Shown here in pieces: positions 9,010 through 18,970 of a DNA stretch of 64,000 nucleotides. Below the pieces are notes generated by a model. It searched no databases, had not been told where the DNA came from, and worked only from the letters and a program-made list of their open reading frames with translations. The stretch covers positions 1 to 64,000 of the forward strand of contig JBFWMB010000007.1 of assembly GCA_050251815.1 (NCBI GenBank). The letters are read 5' to 3'. The translations under genes were made by a program, and so were the position numbers. Source of the DNA: GWE2-40-63 sp050251815. GTDB lineage: Bacteria > Bacteroidota > Bacteroidia > Bacteroidales > SZUA-534. Position 1 is the stretch's first letter. Each line of letters begins with the position of its first letter.

Positions 9010-9789
9010 TTAGTAAAAAACCCATATAATAGGAAAAATAATTGTAATGATTTGGAATTAAACTCTATGTGTACAATGGATTATTTTTATTGTAGAATTA
9101 CAGCAAATAGATTTCAAAGCAAACCCAAATAATTACTTTATTCCTATCTGTGAAAATCTGAGTTATGCTGTGGTGAATCTTTAAATTCTAAAAAAATAGC
9201 ATTGTAAATTAGCTTTCTCAAATTTTGAAAACTGTTTCTGATTTTTCAGCATCATTTGTGCTTCTAAAACGAACCCTCAATGGATGCGATGAAGTGGTTG
9301 TATCATTTATCGACGGGAACTCTGGGATTATAATCGTAAATATTTTGGTATTGCAGAATCAGCCCCAGGTGTTCAGTGATATTATTGGTAAGGCTCGAAA
9401 TACTTGCTAATCGTAGAGTACTATATTTTGTTAAAAAGGCTTTGATGGTAAAATCTGATATTAACACCCATGTTTAGTCAATTTCCCATTTAAAACTTAA
9501 GTAAGTGCCCCACTTATAGGTTTCGCTAATAATATTCTCAGTATTTCATGTTTTTGATAATTATGGATGAACTCACCCAAAACAGAAAAATTTTGACGAA
9601 ACCGAAGTCCTTTTGTTGTTCCATCCCCCCTTAATAGATTCGATTGAACACCTTATTGAAATTACTTATAAACCATTCCTTTTAACTGTTTGTTATACTG
9701 CTAAATGTTTACAGATGCAAATTCATGTTGCTGCCAGATTAATACGTAATTGCACATATAAGCCAAGAAGAATAATTTAAAAAAACAAG

Positions 9790-9824
9790 GTCTTGTAAAT
9801 AGAATTTTGGCAAGACTATTTTTT
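9790..9824 (+). terminator. Terminator-like hairpin with T-run
   Basis: GTCTTG (9790-9795) pairs with CAAGAC (9811-9816) across a 15-base loop, followed by TATTTTTT. The stem is short, so strength is doubtful. It points to transcription from the left on the plus strand, although no intact gene precedes it. Confidence 0.35.
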
Positions 9825-9843
9825 GAACTAAAAACAGATTCCC

Positions 9844-11034
9844 GTGAAATTACAACAAAACTATAGCTACCTTATTGTAGGAGCAGGCATAGCCGGATTA
9901 TCGGCTATTAAAACCATAAGACAGACGGATACGCAGTCGAGCATTCTTTTAATAAGTAACGAAGACCGATTGCCTTACAAACGGACTAAGATAAATAAAA
10001 GCATGGCTGCTGGTTTTTCTAAGGATGAATTCATGCTGAATCCTGAAGATTGGTACAAAGCACAGCATGTCGATTTGGCTTTCGAAGAGGTGTTAAAAAT
10101 AAATACTGCTGAGAATGAAGTGGTGTTGGCCGACGGGCAAATTATCCGTTACAATAAGTTATTACTGGCCCCGGGAGCCACTCCGGTTTATCCGGTTATT
10201 GATGGTATTTCTGATAGCGATTTACTGAATGTGCATTTTGCAAAGAATGTGGAGCACATCCGTAATATGCTGGCTAATAAAAACGAAGTGCTGATTATTG
10301 GAGGCAGTGTTGAAGGATTGGAAACTGCCAATCAGTTGATTAAAATGGGGAAGAAAGTGGTTGTAATCGATCGCTTGAAAGATCCCTTAGGAAAATTGTT
10401 CCCCGATTACCTTACCAAAAAAATTTATGCAGACATGCATCAGGCCGGAGTTGTTTATCTTCCCGGATTTACGCTAAACAAGCTGGTTAAAACCGATGAT
10501 AAACGTTACAAAATGGATACGCCGGAATACAAAACCACTTTTGATGCACTTTTGGTTTGTGCCGGGGTACGTCCTAACATCAGGTTGGCTGAACATACCG
10601 GAATTGCTACCGACCGGGGGATTTTGGTAAATGAGTATATGCAAACTTCAATTTCCAATATTTTTGCTGCTGGCGATGTGGCCCAGCATCCCGATGGTTT
10701 GGTTACGGGTTTGTGGCATCCGGCCGAATATCAGGGTTATTGTGCTGGTGAAAACATGCTTGCTGTGGGAAGCGCTTATCATCCGGTACCGCTACGATTA
10801 AAAACCACTTTATTCGGCAATTTTTATTTTTCGGCAAATTATCATTTATCGCATTCGTACCGGCTCGATGTTTCGGCCGAAGAGCTTAATGGTGTATTTC
10901 GGGAGTTTTATGTGCTCGATGCTAAAGTTTTGGGTATGGTAATGATGAATGATAAAGAACGGGCAAAGACCTATCAGCAGGCGGTAGCCGAACAATGGCC
11001 GCTTGAAAAAGTTAAAGAGCAGTTGCCACTTTAG
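9844..11034 (+). CDS. FAD-dependent pyridine-nucleotide reductase (rubredoxin/ferredoxin-reductase-like)
   Basis: The start is GTG; the frame begins directly with the first Rossmann fold. The 396-aa protein has an FAD-binding GxGxxG (IVGAGIAGL, residues about 10-18), the family motif RLPYKRTKINK, an LLLAPGATP segment, an NAD(P)H-binding fold (IIGGSVEGLETA, about 155-166) and the second FAD motif IFAAGDVAQ (about 275). No redox CxxC disulfide is seen, so it resembles rubredoxin/nitrite-reductase-type NAD(P)H oxidoreductases that pass electrons to a small protein. No obvious partner is next to it. It ends 9 bp from the convergent sensor kinase gene. Confidence in the fold is high; in the electron acceptor low. 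Confidence 0.82.
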   Translation: MKLQQNYSYLIVGAGIAGLSAIKTIRQTDTQSSILLISNEDRLPYKRTKINKSMAAGFSKDEFMLNPEDWYKAQHVDLAFEEVLKINTAENEVVLADGQIIRYNKLLLAPGATPVYPVIDGISDSDLLNVHFAKNVEHIRNMLANKNEVLIIGGSVEGLETANQLIKMGKKVVVIDRLKDPLGKLFPDYLTKKIYADMHQAGVVYLPGFTLNKLVKTDDKRYKMDTPEYKTTFDALLVCAGVRPNIRLAEHTGIATDRGILVNEYMQTSISNIFAAGDVAQHPDGLVTGLWHPAEYQGYCAGENMLAVGSAYHPVPLRLKTTLFGNFYFSANYHLSHSYRLDVSAEELNGVFREFYVLDAKVLGMVMMNDKERAKTYQQAVAEQWPLEKVKEQLPL

Positions 11035-11043
11035 CCCTAACGA

Positions 11044-13239
11044 TTAATTTTTATTTTTTACCTGGTAAGGAAGCGTAAAGTAAAATATGGAGCCTTTTCC
11101 CGGTGCCGACGATACCCATATAGTTCCACCAAGTAACTCAACCAATCCTTTCGATATCGATAGTCCCAGTCCGGTACCTCCGTATTTGTAACTAATTGAT
11201 AGGTCGGCCTGTCGGAAGCGTTCAAATATTTTTTCAATATTTTCAGGAGCGATGCCAATGCCGCTATCTTTAATAAAAAATTCGAGAACCGGTTTTTTGT
11301 CCACGTCTTTTAACCGATAGCCAAAAGAAATTTTTCCTTCGTGGGTAAACTTGAGGGCATTCGATAAAAAGTTGGTAAGAATCTGGGTTACTTTGGTTTT
11401 GTCGGTATAAATTTCTGATTGCTCATTGCTTAGCTCTGTGTTTACATCAAGTGCAATGCCCTTTATGTCAGCTTGTGATTTAAAAATGGCATGTAAATCG
11501 GTAAGTATTTCGTTTACATTCACTTTTTCGATGTTAAGGGTTTCCTGTTTGGTTTCGAGTGAAGCAATCGAAAGTACATCATTTATTATTGAAACCAACT
11601 GGGCACTGCTATTTTCAATAATGGAACCAAAATTAGCCCGTTCGTCTTCGGTAATGTCGGTTCGACTGAGCAGCTGGGTAAATCCGGCTATTGCATTTAA
11701 TGGCGTGCGGATTTCGTGATTCATGTTTTGCAGGAAGGCTGTCTTTAACCGGTCGTTTTCTTCGGCTTTGGCTACGGCTTTTTGTAGTTCTATATTAATT
11801 TGCTTATATTCTTCGTTTTGTGTTTCAATTTCTTCGTTTTTTTCTTTAAGTAAAAACTCCTGATGTTTGCGCTCGGTAATATCGATAATGGTATTGATAA
11901 GATAGAGGGGATTGCCATATTCGTCGTTCTGAAGGGTAGTACGTACTTCGGTAAGCACGGTTTTTCCGTTTTTGTGCAAGTAACGTTTTTCAAATTCATA
12001 AGTATTGTATTCGCCACGCAACATTGAATCGATAACCTGGCGACTAAGTTCCACATCAACCGGGTGCGTTATTTCCTGCCAGTTGGTAAACTGAAAATTT
12101 GCATCGGAATAACCCAGCATTTCTTTAAATGCCCGGTTGGTTTTTATCGTATCGTCAAGAAAAGTAATGGTATTGCCCACCGCTGAATTTTCAAAAAGGC
12201 TTCGGAACCTTTCCTCACTTTGACGCAGGTTTTTTTCAGCTTGCTTGCGTTTGGCTTCCTCGCGCAACACATTGCGCACTTTTGCCAGCGAATAAAAGTA
12301 AAAAAGTATGGCCCCCAGGAGTAGCGAGAATACGATAATTAACCGGTTGCGCAGTCGGTTTAATTCCTTATAGATGTCTTTTTCGTGATACGAAATCAGG
12401 ATGGTCCAATAGGTGTTTTCAAGTGGAGTGCGATAAAAAGTAATGTATTTTTCGTGAAACTTTTTTTTGTTTTTGAACGTGTTTTCTTCGTGAACCCCTT
12501 TTACGGTACCACTATTCCGTGTTTTTATTTCTTTAAGTAAATCGAGTGTAAGGTTGTTTTGGTTGCTTATATTGAAAAGGTTTTGCCCGGTATGACCTTC
12601 AATGGGGCAGTATATTTCGATGCCGTTTTCGCTTAGCAGCCAAACGTTTCCGGTTCCTTGTATTTCAATATTGGCCAGGTATTGCTTGCCCAGTGCATCG
12701 ATAGGAATAAGCATGGCCAGGCTACCTACATACATGTCCTTCTTAAAAATGGGGATATGCATGGCAATGGCATAATATCCCTGGACAGCTTTAAAAACAT
12801 CGCTGATTACCGGTTTGTGGGTTTCAAGAATCTGGCTTACATGCTTTTGGTAGGCAATGTTATTTCCAATTACCGATGAATCGATGGGGTAGGTGTGAAC
12901 GATGTTTCCGGAGGAGTCGACACGAGTCAGTCCTGCCATAATGGAACGATGATTTTCAAAAAAACGTTGCATCATTTCTTTTCCGGTGTCGTCAAAATCA
13001 ATGATTGATTCCACCTGGGTTAAGAAAGTCAGGTTAGCTTCCGACTCATTAAAAAATCCACTAATGGCCTGCGATGCCGTACGGGCAAGAACCAATTGTT
13101 CGTTGTTAAACTCTTTAATGGTTCGGTCTTTAATATCTTCGTAAACAAGAAAAAAAGCAGCAAAGAATACCAGCAAAACAATGGGAATGAGCAGGTATTG
13201 ATCGAATAATGAAAATTTTGTTCTTTTTATTTGCTGCAT
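11044..13239 (-). CDS. Membrane sensor histidine kinase, dCache-PAS-HisKA-HATPase
   Basis: The 731-aa protein has a membrane helix at about 15-35, an extracytoplasmic Cache-type ligand domain (about 40-290), a second helix at 300-318 and a PAS domain with PAC (about 340-460, starting SEERFRSLF and ending IIDITERK). A coiled linker (462-500) leads to HisKA with His508 in NMNHEIRTPLNAI. The HATPase domain shows N-box NFLSNALKFTHEG, DSGIGIAPE, FERFRQ and GTGLGLSI. No receiver domain is fused and no response regulator is adjacent, so it is an orphan kinase here. Cache domains usually bind small organic molecules; the ligand cannot be predicted. Confidence 0.88.
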   Translation of the reverse strand: MQQIKRTKFSLFDQYLLIPIVLLVFFAAFFLVYEDIKDRTIKEFNNEQLVLARTASQAISGFFNESEANLTFLTQVESIIDFDDTGKEMMQRFFENHRSIMAGLTRVDSSGNIVHTYPIDSSVIGNNIAYQKHVSQILETHKPVISDVFKAVQGYYAIAMHIPIFKKDMYVGSLAMLIPIDALGKQYLANIEIQGTGNVWLLSENGIEIYCPIEGHTGQNLFNISNQNNLTLDLLKEIKTRNSGTVKGVHEENTFKNKKKFHEKYITFYRTPLENTYWTILISYHEKDIYKELNRLRNRLIIVFSLLLGAILFYFYSLAKVRNVLREEAKRKQAEKNLRQSEERFRSLFENSAVGNTITFLDDTIKTNRAFKEMLGYSDANFQFTNWQEITHPVDVELSRQVIDSMLRGEYNTYEFEKRYLHKNGKTVLTEVRTTLQNDEYGNPLYLINTIIDITERKHQEFLLKEKNEEIETQNEEYKQINIELQKAVAKAEENDRLKTAFLQNMNHEIRTPLNAIAGFTQLLSRTDITEDERANFGSIIENSSAQLVSIINDVLSIASLETKQETLNIEKVNVNEILTDLHAIFKSQADIKGIALDVNTELSNEQSEIYTDKTKVTQILTNFLSNALKFTHEGKISFGYRLKDVDKKPVLEFFIKDSGIGIAPENIEKIFERFRQADLSISYKYGGTGLGLSISKGLVELLGGTIWVSSAPGKGSIFYFTLPYQVKNKN

Positions 13240-13402
13240 AAATACACTTCTAACTTTGACAGTTAACGCTTTTTAAAGGTAAAGTAATATTTTTAAATTA
13301 ATAATTCTCGTGTTGAAATTTGTTGGGTTGCATTTATATAAAGATATTCTGAGTTTACCTTACAGTAGTTTTAATCAGGATATTTTTTTTAACTGGCATG
13401 TG

Positions 13403-14155
13403 TTAATTAGATAATTGACTTTTAAAAAAAGTGTTTAAATCGTTCACAATAAGTTCGCTGAGGGTTTTAAAATTGTACGATGTGGCTTCTACCATGCTGG
13501 TTGCATAATCTTGTTGCAGTATAGCCAAATTGCTGTAACGCTTTCGTATTTGTTCGGTTTTCTTTTCTGAACTGAAGGTATTGCTATGAATAAGCTGTCC
13601 GTTCTTTTTTAATTGATACGATACTTTGAGACTGGCATTTGCCGGACCCGCATAATCACCATAGGAAAATCCATAGGCATACAGCGCAAAGTAAAAGAAT
13701 CCTTTACTTACATAAGGACCTTCAGCTTTGATTTCATCAATGGAGAGTTCCAGCGAATACTCCGATTCTTTTAAGGAATCAAGCTTAAAATAACCGGATC
13801 GGTTAATTTCGCTGTTCAGTGATGTTTTAAGAAAAACTGCCGGATCTTCTTCCATAATTGATTTACCCTGGATGCAGTTGTTATGCGAGTTCCAAATATA
13901 GACAAAAACCAGGGGTATAAACCAACCCTTTTCTCTTGTAACCAGGGTCGATGGGTTTAATAAGCTTGTGTCGAAAAGTACGGTATCGGTAAATACCGAA
14001 AATTCACTTTTTGTTGGAGTAATTTCAGAGTCCATAATGTAAGCCAATGAATTACGTTTTGCATTCATGTTGGTCTGAATGTTTTTTGTTGATGTACAAC
14101 TGAATGCAATGCTTATAATAAGAATAAAAACAATAAAGCGGGCAGTTGTTTTCAT
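13403..14155 (-). CDS. Lipoprotein of unknown function
   Basis: The 250-aa product has a signal segment ending in FSC (Cys20) followed by TSTKN, a plausible lipobox. The rest is a mixed alpha/beta domain with WNSHNNC, a stretch resembling lipoprotein assembly-type folds (LDSLKESEYSLELSIDEIKAEG) and NTFSSEKKTEQ. I do not recognise the family with certainty. It is 4 bp downstream of the gene at 14160-14720 and very likely cotranscribed with it. Both are predicted to be exported, so an envelope role is likely. Confidence 0.6.
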   Translation of the reverse strand: MKTTARFIVFILIISIAFSCTSTKNIQTNMNAKRNSLAYIMDSEITPTKSEFSVFTDTVLFDTSLLNPSTLVTREKGWFIPLVFVYIWNSHNNCIQGKSIMEEDPAVFLKTSLNSEINRSGYFKLDSLKESEYSLELSIDEIKAEGPYVSKGFFYFALYAYGFSYGDYAGPANASLKVSYQLKKNGQLIHSNTFSSEKKTEQIRKRYSNLAILQQDYATSMVEATSYNFKTLSELIVNDLNTFFKSQLSN

Positions 14156-14159
14156 AGCC

Positions 14160-14720
14160 TTAATGGTATTTGATGAATTTAATACGGTTGTTTATGATTA
14201 ATTTGTTTTGCTCATCCGGACTATTGTCGATTGCCTGTTGATACGCTTTTAGTACTGTTTTATAATCTCGTTTGTCAGCAAGTAATTCGTACTGGCAGTC
14301 GGCTATAAGCAATAATTTAAGCGCTTCATAATCTGTGGTATTTACGTTTTGTAAACTTGTTAAGGCGCTTTGGTATTGTTTTTTGGAAAAAAAGTACAAA
14401 GCCTTTATTAATGGATATATTTCGGATTCCGGATTGAGCTTTTCCATGTATTTTTCAATCCATAGCTCTTTGTTTTTTTTCAATACAAATGAAAATTTAG
14501 CCAGCCATTGCGAATCATTGAGATCGGTTGAAAGCTGTTTGAATTTTTTATCCATGGCGGGAACAACCACGTAGCGCCTTAATACAACATCTTTATGTTT
14601 TTCGAGTCGTTCGTTAAAATCATCCTGGGCAATTATCCAATACAATTCGTTGGAACCCATTTGAGCCTGAATTTGTAACGATAGCATCAGTAAAAACAAT
14701 ACACAAGCCTTCACTTTCAT
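14160..14720 (-). CDS. Exported helical-repeat protein of unknown function
   Basis: The frame is open from 14741, but the Met at codon 8 (14720) is preferred because it starts a normal signal peptide (MKVKACVLFLLMLSLQIQA, cleavage after AQA-like site); the upstream acidic seven residues would spoil it. The mature part (about 165 aa) is helical with TPR-like pairs (FFSKKQYQSALTSLQNV, YKTVLKAYQQAIDNSPDEQ). The family was not recognised. It is the first gene of a two-gene operon with the lipoprotein at 13403-14155. Confidence 0.6.
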   Translation of the reverse strand: MKVKACVLFLLMLSLQIQAQMGSNELYWIIAQDDFNERLEKHKDVVLRRYVVVPAMDKKFKQLSTDLNDSQWLAKFSFVLKKNKELWIEKYMEKLNPESEIYPLIKALYFFSKKQYQSALTSLQNVNTTDYEALKLLLIADCQYELLADKRDYKTVLKAYQQAIDNSPDEQNKLIINNRIKFIKYH

Positions 14721-14829
14721 TGAATCCTCATTTTTGTCCAATAAAGAACAGGTTAAGTTGGTTTACAAGTATTTTTTTCTTGTTCTAAAATACATCTTTT
14801 TGTTAATTATTTTGTACGAGTTTAAAAAT

Positions 14830-14857
14830 AAAAAAAAGGATTGCCGTAGCAATCCTT
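14830..14857 (-). terminator. Rho-independent terminator of katG
   Basis: Read on the minus strand: stem AAGGATTGC, loop TACG, stem GCAATCCTT, then a run of T (about 8) and further T-rich DNA. The 9-bp perfect stem lies about 60 bp past the katG stop codon, with the T-run in the right orientation. This is a textbook intrinsic terminator. Confidence 0.88.
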
Positions 14858-14916
14858 CTTAACTTTGTCTAACCTTCTGATTTAGTTAGCTTATTTTACA
14901 TCAAATAGATGCTGTA

Positions 14917-17118
14917 TTACTCAAACCGGTCTAGGTTCATCACTTTATCCCAGGTTTTTACAAAATCGTTTACAAACTTTTCTTTGGCATCTTCGCTGCC
15001 ATATACTTCGGCCAAAGCTCTTAGTTCAGAGTTTGAACCAAAGATTAGATCCACTCGGGTTCCGGTCCATTTTATTTTACCGCTGGCCCGGTCGGTTCCT
15101 TCAAAAAGTTCTTTGCTTTCATCGGTGGCTTTCCAACGGGTACTCATATCGAGCAGGTTTACAAAGAAATCGTTGGTAAGCACTCCGGGACGACTGGTAA
15201 ATACGCCATGTTTCGATTGGTCGAAGTTGGTATCCAATACCCGCATGCCTCCAACCAAAACCGTCATTTCAGGAGCTGTTAAGGTTAGCAGTTGGGCTTT
15301 ATCCACCAATAATTCTTCGGTTGATATGGCATATTTTTTCTTCAAATAATTTCTAAAACCATCGGCAGCCGGTTCCAGTAAAGCAAACGATGCTACATCG
15401 GTTTGTTCCTGCGAAGCATCCATGCGTCCCGGTTTAAAGGGAACAGTTATTGTAAAACCGGCATCTTTTGCAGCTTTCTCAACACCGGCACATCCGGCCA
15501 GTACAATAAGATCGGCCAGGGATATTTTTTTTCCATTGCTTTGAGCCCCGTTAAATTCTTTCTGGATTCCCTCTAGAGTTTTTAAAACCTTACTCAGCTG
15601 TGCAGGATTATTAACCGCCCAGTCTCTCTGCGGAGCCAGACGGATACGTGCACCATTGGCACCGCCCCGTTTGTCGGAACCGCGGAAGGTTGAAGCAGAT
15701 GCCCAGGCAGTAGAAACCAGTTGGGAAACCGTTAATCCGGAATTCAGCACTTTGCTTTTTAAGGCAGCTACATCTTTATCTTCAACCAAAGGATGATTCA
15801 CAGCAGGAATGGGATCCTGCCAAAGGAGATCTTCAGCGGGAACTTCAGGCCCCAGGTACAAAGATTTTGGTCCCATGTCGCGATGGGTCAATTTAAACCA
15901 GGCTCGGGCAAAAGCATCGGCAAACTCCAGGGGATGTTCGTAAAAGCGTCTCGATATTTTTTCGTAAACCGGATCAAAACGTAGGGAAAGGTCGGTTGTC
16001 AACATAGTTGGTGCATGTTTTTTCTTCGGATCGTGCGCATCGGGTACCACTTCGCCTGCATTTTTGGCTACCCACTGGTAAGCACCGGCCGGACTTTTTG
16101 TTAATTCCCAATCGTATTTAAACAGGTTGTCGAAGAAGTAGTAACTCCATTTGGCTGGGGTTTGGGTCCAGGTAACTTCTATGCCACTGGAGATGGTATC
16201 GCCCCCTTTTCCGGAACCAAATGTATTCCTCCAGCCCAGTCCTTGTTCTTCGATGTCGGCAGCTTCAGGTTCGGGTCCAACATGCTTAACATCGCCGGCT
16301 CCGTGGGTTTTTCCAAAGGTATGGCCCCCGGCAATCAATGCTACGGTTTCTTCGTCATTCATGGCCATACGGGCAAAGGTGTCGCGTATATCTTTAGCGG
16401 CAGCCAGGGGATCGGGATTTCCGTCGGGTCCTTCGGGATTCACATAAATAAGTCCCATTTGGATAGCTGCCAGCGGGTTTTCAACCTCGGTTTTATCGAG
16501 TTTGCGTTCGTCGTTATCCAGCCATTTGGTTTCGGAACCCCAGTAAACGTCTTCTTCGGGTTCCCACACATCGGCTCTTCCACCGGCAAAACCAAAGGTT
16601 TTAAATCCCATGGATTCCAGGGCAACGTTACCGGCCAGAATCATTAAATCGGCCCAGGAAATGCTGCGTCCGTATTTTTGTTTGATGGGCCAAAGTAAGC
16701 GTCGTGCTTTATCGAGGTTAACATTATCGGGCCAGCTGTTAAGCGGTGCAAAACGTTGCTGGCCACTTCCTGCACCACCACGACCGTCGCCAATACGATA
16801 GGTTCCGGCACTGTGCCAGGCCATACGGATAAATAATGGTCCGTAATGACCAAAATCGGCAGGCCACCAATCCTGCGAGTCGGTCATTAATTTGTGTAGA
16901 TCGTTTTTTAATGCTTTTAAATCGAGTTTTTTAAAGGCTTCGGCATAATTAAACCCTTCGTCCATGGGATTGGATTTGGTGGAATGTTGCCTTAGCATAT
17001 TCAATTTTAACTGATTGGGCCACCAATCGCGGTTTTTTGTTCCACCGGCTCCAATAATGTGTTTACCGGTTGCTCCGGTTACCGGGCATTTGCTGTGTTT
17101 GTTAGTGTTGTTTTCCAT
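14917..17118 (-). CDS. katG: Catalase-peroxidase
   Basis: The 733-aa protein has the full length of bacterial KatG and both duplicated peroxidase halves. The distal site is visible as Arg98, Trp101 and His102 in IRMAWHSAGTYR. The family crosslink partners are present: Tyr in GLIYVNPEGPDG and Met in VALESMGFKTFGFAGGR, with Trp101. The proximal haem His is in GGHTFGKTHGA. It breaks down hydrogen peroxide (catalase) and has peroxidase activity in the cytoplasm. No OxyR or Fur gene is next to it; I did not find a clear promoter in the 257 bases upstream. It is a single-gene unit closed by the terminator at 14830-14857. Confidence 0.97.
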   Translation of the reverse strand: MENNTNKHSKCPVTGATGKHIIGAGGTKNRDWWPNQLKLNMLRQHSTKSNPMDEGFNYAEAFKKLDLKALKNDLHKLMTDSQDWWPADFGHYGPLFIRMAWHSAGTYRIGDGRGGAGSGQQRFAPLNSWPDNVNLDKARRLLWPIKQKYGRSISWADLMILAGNVALESMGFKTFGFAGGRADVWEPEEDVYWGSETKWLDNDERKLDKTEVENPLAAIQMGLIYVNPEGPDGNPDPLAAAKDIRDTFARMAMNDEETVALIAGGHTFGKTHGAGDVKHVGPEPEAADIEEQGLGWRNTFGSGKGGDTISSGIEVTWTQTPAKWSYYFFDNLFKYDWELTKSPAGAYQWVAKNAGEVVPDAHDPKKKHAPTMLTTDLSLRFDPVYEKISRRFYEHPLEFADAFARAWFKLTHRDMGPKSLYLGPEVPAEDLLWQDPIPAVNHPLVEDKDVAALKSKVLNSGLTVSQLVSTAWASASTFRGSDKRGGANGARIRLAPQRDWAVNNPAQLSKVLKTLEGIQKEFNGAQSNGKKISLADLIVLAGCAGVEKAAKDAGFTITVPFKPGRMDASQEQTDVASFALLEPAADGFRNYLKKKYAISTEELLVDKAQLLTLTAPEMTVLVGGMRVLDTNFDQSKHGVFTSRPGVLTNDFFVNLLDMSTRWKATDESKELFEGTDRASGKIKWTGTRVDLIFGSNSELRALAEVYGSEDAKEKFVNDFVKTWDKVMNLDRFE

Positions 17119-17375
17119 TTCTAATGCGTATTTGTTTATAAATGAACATTTAATCGTTGTTAAAGGTTTACTAATTTACAAAACAAATTGGTGATTACAG
17201 ATATGAAAAAACTATGGGATTATAGATTTTGCTTATTACTTGAAGTTAGAATTTAGATCCAAGACTCAAGATTCAAGACTTTCACTTTTCACTAATCAAT
17301 CATTGTTAATTGTTATTTAGCTGTGGACTTTTACCTTTGGGCTAAGTAAAGACAGATAGCAATGCAAAGGGATAA
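17119..17375. other. katG upstream gap with word repeats
   Basis: This 257-base gap holds katG's leader and, at about 17240-17330, low-complexity word DNA (AAGACTCAAGATTCAAGACT and ATTGTTAATTGTTA) of the sort that recurs in other gaps of this window. No gene was seen. Confidence 0.4.
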
Positions 17376-17780
17376 TTATTCGAGTTCGTTGTAGTTATAG
17401 CTTCTAACTATATTGGAATAGGCGTTGCTGAAATATGCCTTATCGAAAATACAATCAATTTCAATTCGTCCAAAGTCGTTCTTATTAAGCAAACAGTTGA
17501 ATAGTTCTTTTGCCAGTGCAAAGGTAACCGAATCGATTGCTGATTCCGGTAAATTCGAGGGGTTAAAAAGCAGTACATGTACACGGTTTATGGTGTCGTC
17601 AATAAGCGATGAATCTTTAAAATTTATGTCGATGCTTTCGGCGGCAATGCTGTTTTTATACTTAGTTAAAATGCTATCGCTATCGGGACAAAGTTTTACT
17701 TCTAACTTAGTTGCCTTGTCTCTGTTGATGCACATCTGGAAGCCAAAAGCCAGGATAATAACCAGGATTACTTGTTTCAT
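17376..17780 (-). CDS. Small exported protein, possible lipoprotein
   Basis: The 134-aa product has a hydrophobic N-terminus (VILVIILAFGF) ending at Cys17, which could be a lipidation site though the preceding Q-M is not canonical. The rest is an alpha/beta domain with repeated Asp/Ser/Ile-rich strands (LCPDSDSIL, RVHVLLFNP, FGRIEIDCIFD). The family is not recognised. It is followed, 85 bp upstream on the same strand, by another membrane protein gene (17867-18970) with which it may be cotranscribed. Confidence 0.55.
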   Translation of the reverse strand: MKQVILVIILAFGFQMCINRDKATKLEVKLCPDSDSILTKYKNSIAAESIDINFKDSSLIDDTINRVHVLLFNPSNLPESAIDSVTFALAKELFNCLLNKNDFGRIEIDCIFDKAYFSNAYSNIVRSYNYNELE

Positions 17781-17866
17781 GAGAATAGTTTTTTTAGAAT
17801 TGAATTACAAGTTACATTTATTTTTTATTGAAAACCCTATGAGACGACCCAATTTTTAATTATTTA

Positions 17867-18970
17867 CTACAATTGTTTTTCTTCGTAAGTTCGGGAATCA
17901 ATCAGTACTATATTAATAGTTTTATCAATGCCACTGTTTTTAATGTATTCAACCGTACTTTGAAGTCTTTTGGTTATATCCCGATTTTGCCAATTGTTTT
18001 TATCGATAAAGAATTTTAGGGTATAGTCGGACCCGGAATTTATGAAGACAATATCGATTCGTTGATTGGATGGGAAATAAGCCTTTAGCCGTCGAATGCT
18101 GCTTTCCACTTTTTTTACATCTTCAATCGGCATCAATGCATTGTAAAAAATGTTATGAAAATCATTAAGCGGGTATTGTGCTAAATAAAACAGGGGCTCG
18201 TATACCTGCAAAGCTTCAAAGGTTGTTTCGCTTAACTCATAGCTGTTTTCTAATTCGCTGTCGGTAAATCCAATTTTCAGGTGCTTATCCAGATTTAGGT
18301 TGTGATTCAGATAGCGTTCAAAGTGGTTAAAATCGGTTTGCAACAGGGTGTCAGAAAGAACAGTGGTGTCGGGTACTATGAATTTAAGTCGGTAAAATTT
18401 TTCTTCGGTATTTAAAAACAAATCGGCACCTTCACTACCTTCCAAAAATTCCGATTGCTTAATTACCCAGGCTAACTGTTGCGCTTTTTCTGATTCAATG
18501 GCTTTACTGTGATGCAGTTTTATATTTTTATCCACAACCACAGTTTTTTCAAAACCCTCGGGTGGAAATGCAAAAATCATAATACCTATCAGGGCACCCA
18601 TAATCAGCAGTCCCAGTAAACCGTATCGGGCAGCCAGCCAGTTTGAGGCTTTTGTGCCCTCAACAGCAATGAATTCTTTTATTTGTTGTCCCTGTAATTT
18701 TTCAACCAATAAGGCAATTATCAGGGTATAGATTCCTGGTATCAGACTGTTTGGGATTTGGTCCACTATTGGTTCGGGAATCGAAAATAACCCGGCAAAC
18801 AGCAAAGCAGTTGATATGATTCCCCAAAATACCGAATTACGGGCAGCGGTTTCGTTTCCGAAAGCTTTAAAGTTTTTTGCCATTAAAAGTCCGGCCGCAA
18901 TGGGGCCGCCAAAAAATGTTGCCACTGAAATGGCTTTGTTGGTGAATACCTTAGGTGAAGTGTTTTTCAT
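17867..18970 (-). CDS. Membrane protein of unknown function with four N-terminal helices
   Basis: The 367-aa protein has hydrophobic helices at about 15-30, 45-62, 75-88 and 112-132 (GLLGLLIMGALIGIMIFAF), then a soluble region of about 235 residues with alpha/beta character (YRLKFIVPDTTVL, RIDIVFINSGSDYTLKFFID, INIVLIDSRTY). The order N-terminal helices then a long soluble tail is clear; the family is not recognised. The Lys/Glu-rich end suggests a cytoplasmic or periplasmic sensor-like domain (inference). It precedes the small exported gene at 17376-17780. Confidence 0.6.
   Translation of the reverse strand: MKNTSPKVFTNKAISVATFFGGPIAAGLLMAKNFKAFGNETAARNSVFWGIISTALLFAGLFSIPEPIVDQIPNSLIPGIYTLIIALLVEKLQGQQIKEFIAVEGTKASNWLAARYGLLGLLIMGALIGIMIFAFPPEGFEKTVVVDKNIKLHHSKAIESEKAQQLAWVIKQSEFLEGSEGADLFLNTEEKFYRLKFIVPDTTVLSDTLLQTDFNHFERYLNHNLNLDKHLKIGFTDSELENSYELSETTFEALQVYEPLFYLAQYPLNDFHNIFYNALMPIEDVKKVESSIRRLKAYFPSNQRIDIVFINSGSDYTLKFFIDKNNWQNRDITKRLQSTVEYIKNSGIDKTINIVLIDSRTYEEKQL

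Larger units (their letters stand above)
8983..9843. other. 861-base gap, possibly a decayed gene
   Basis: No intact gene is supported here. Short protein-like segments occur on the plus strand in different frames (for example around 9290-9350, and from about 9640 to a stop at 9778), and a terminator-like hairpin follows at 9790-9824. This arrangement suggests the remains of a plus-strand gene that lost its reading frame, but I could not recognise its family. The 61-codon open frame at 9225-9410 is not convincing by itself. Confidence 0.4.

Noticed and set aside
9225..9410. Plus-strand 61-codon frame
   Set aside because: No family or signal peptide features, and other frames look equally protein-like; kept only as part of a possible decayed gene.
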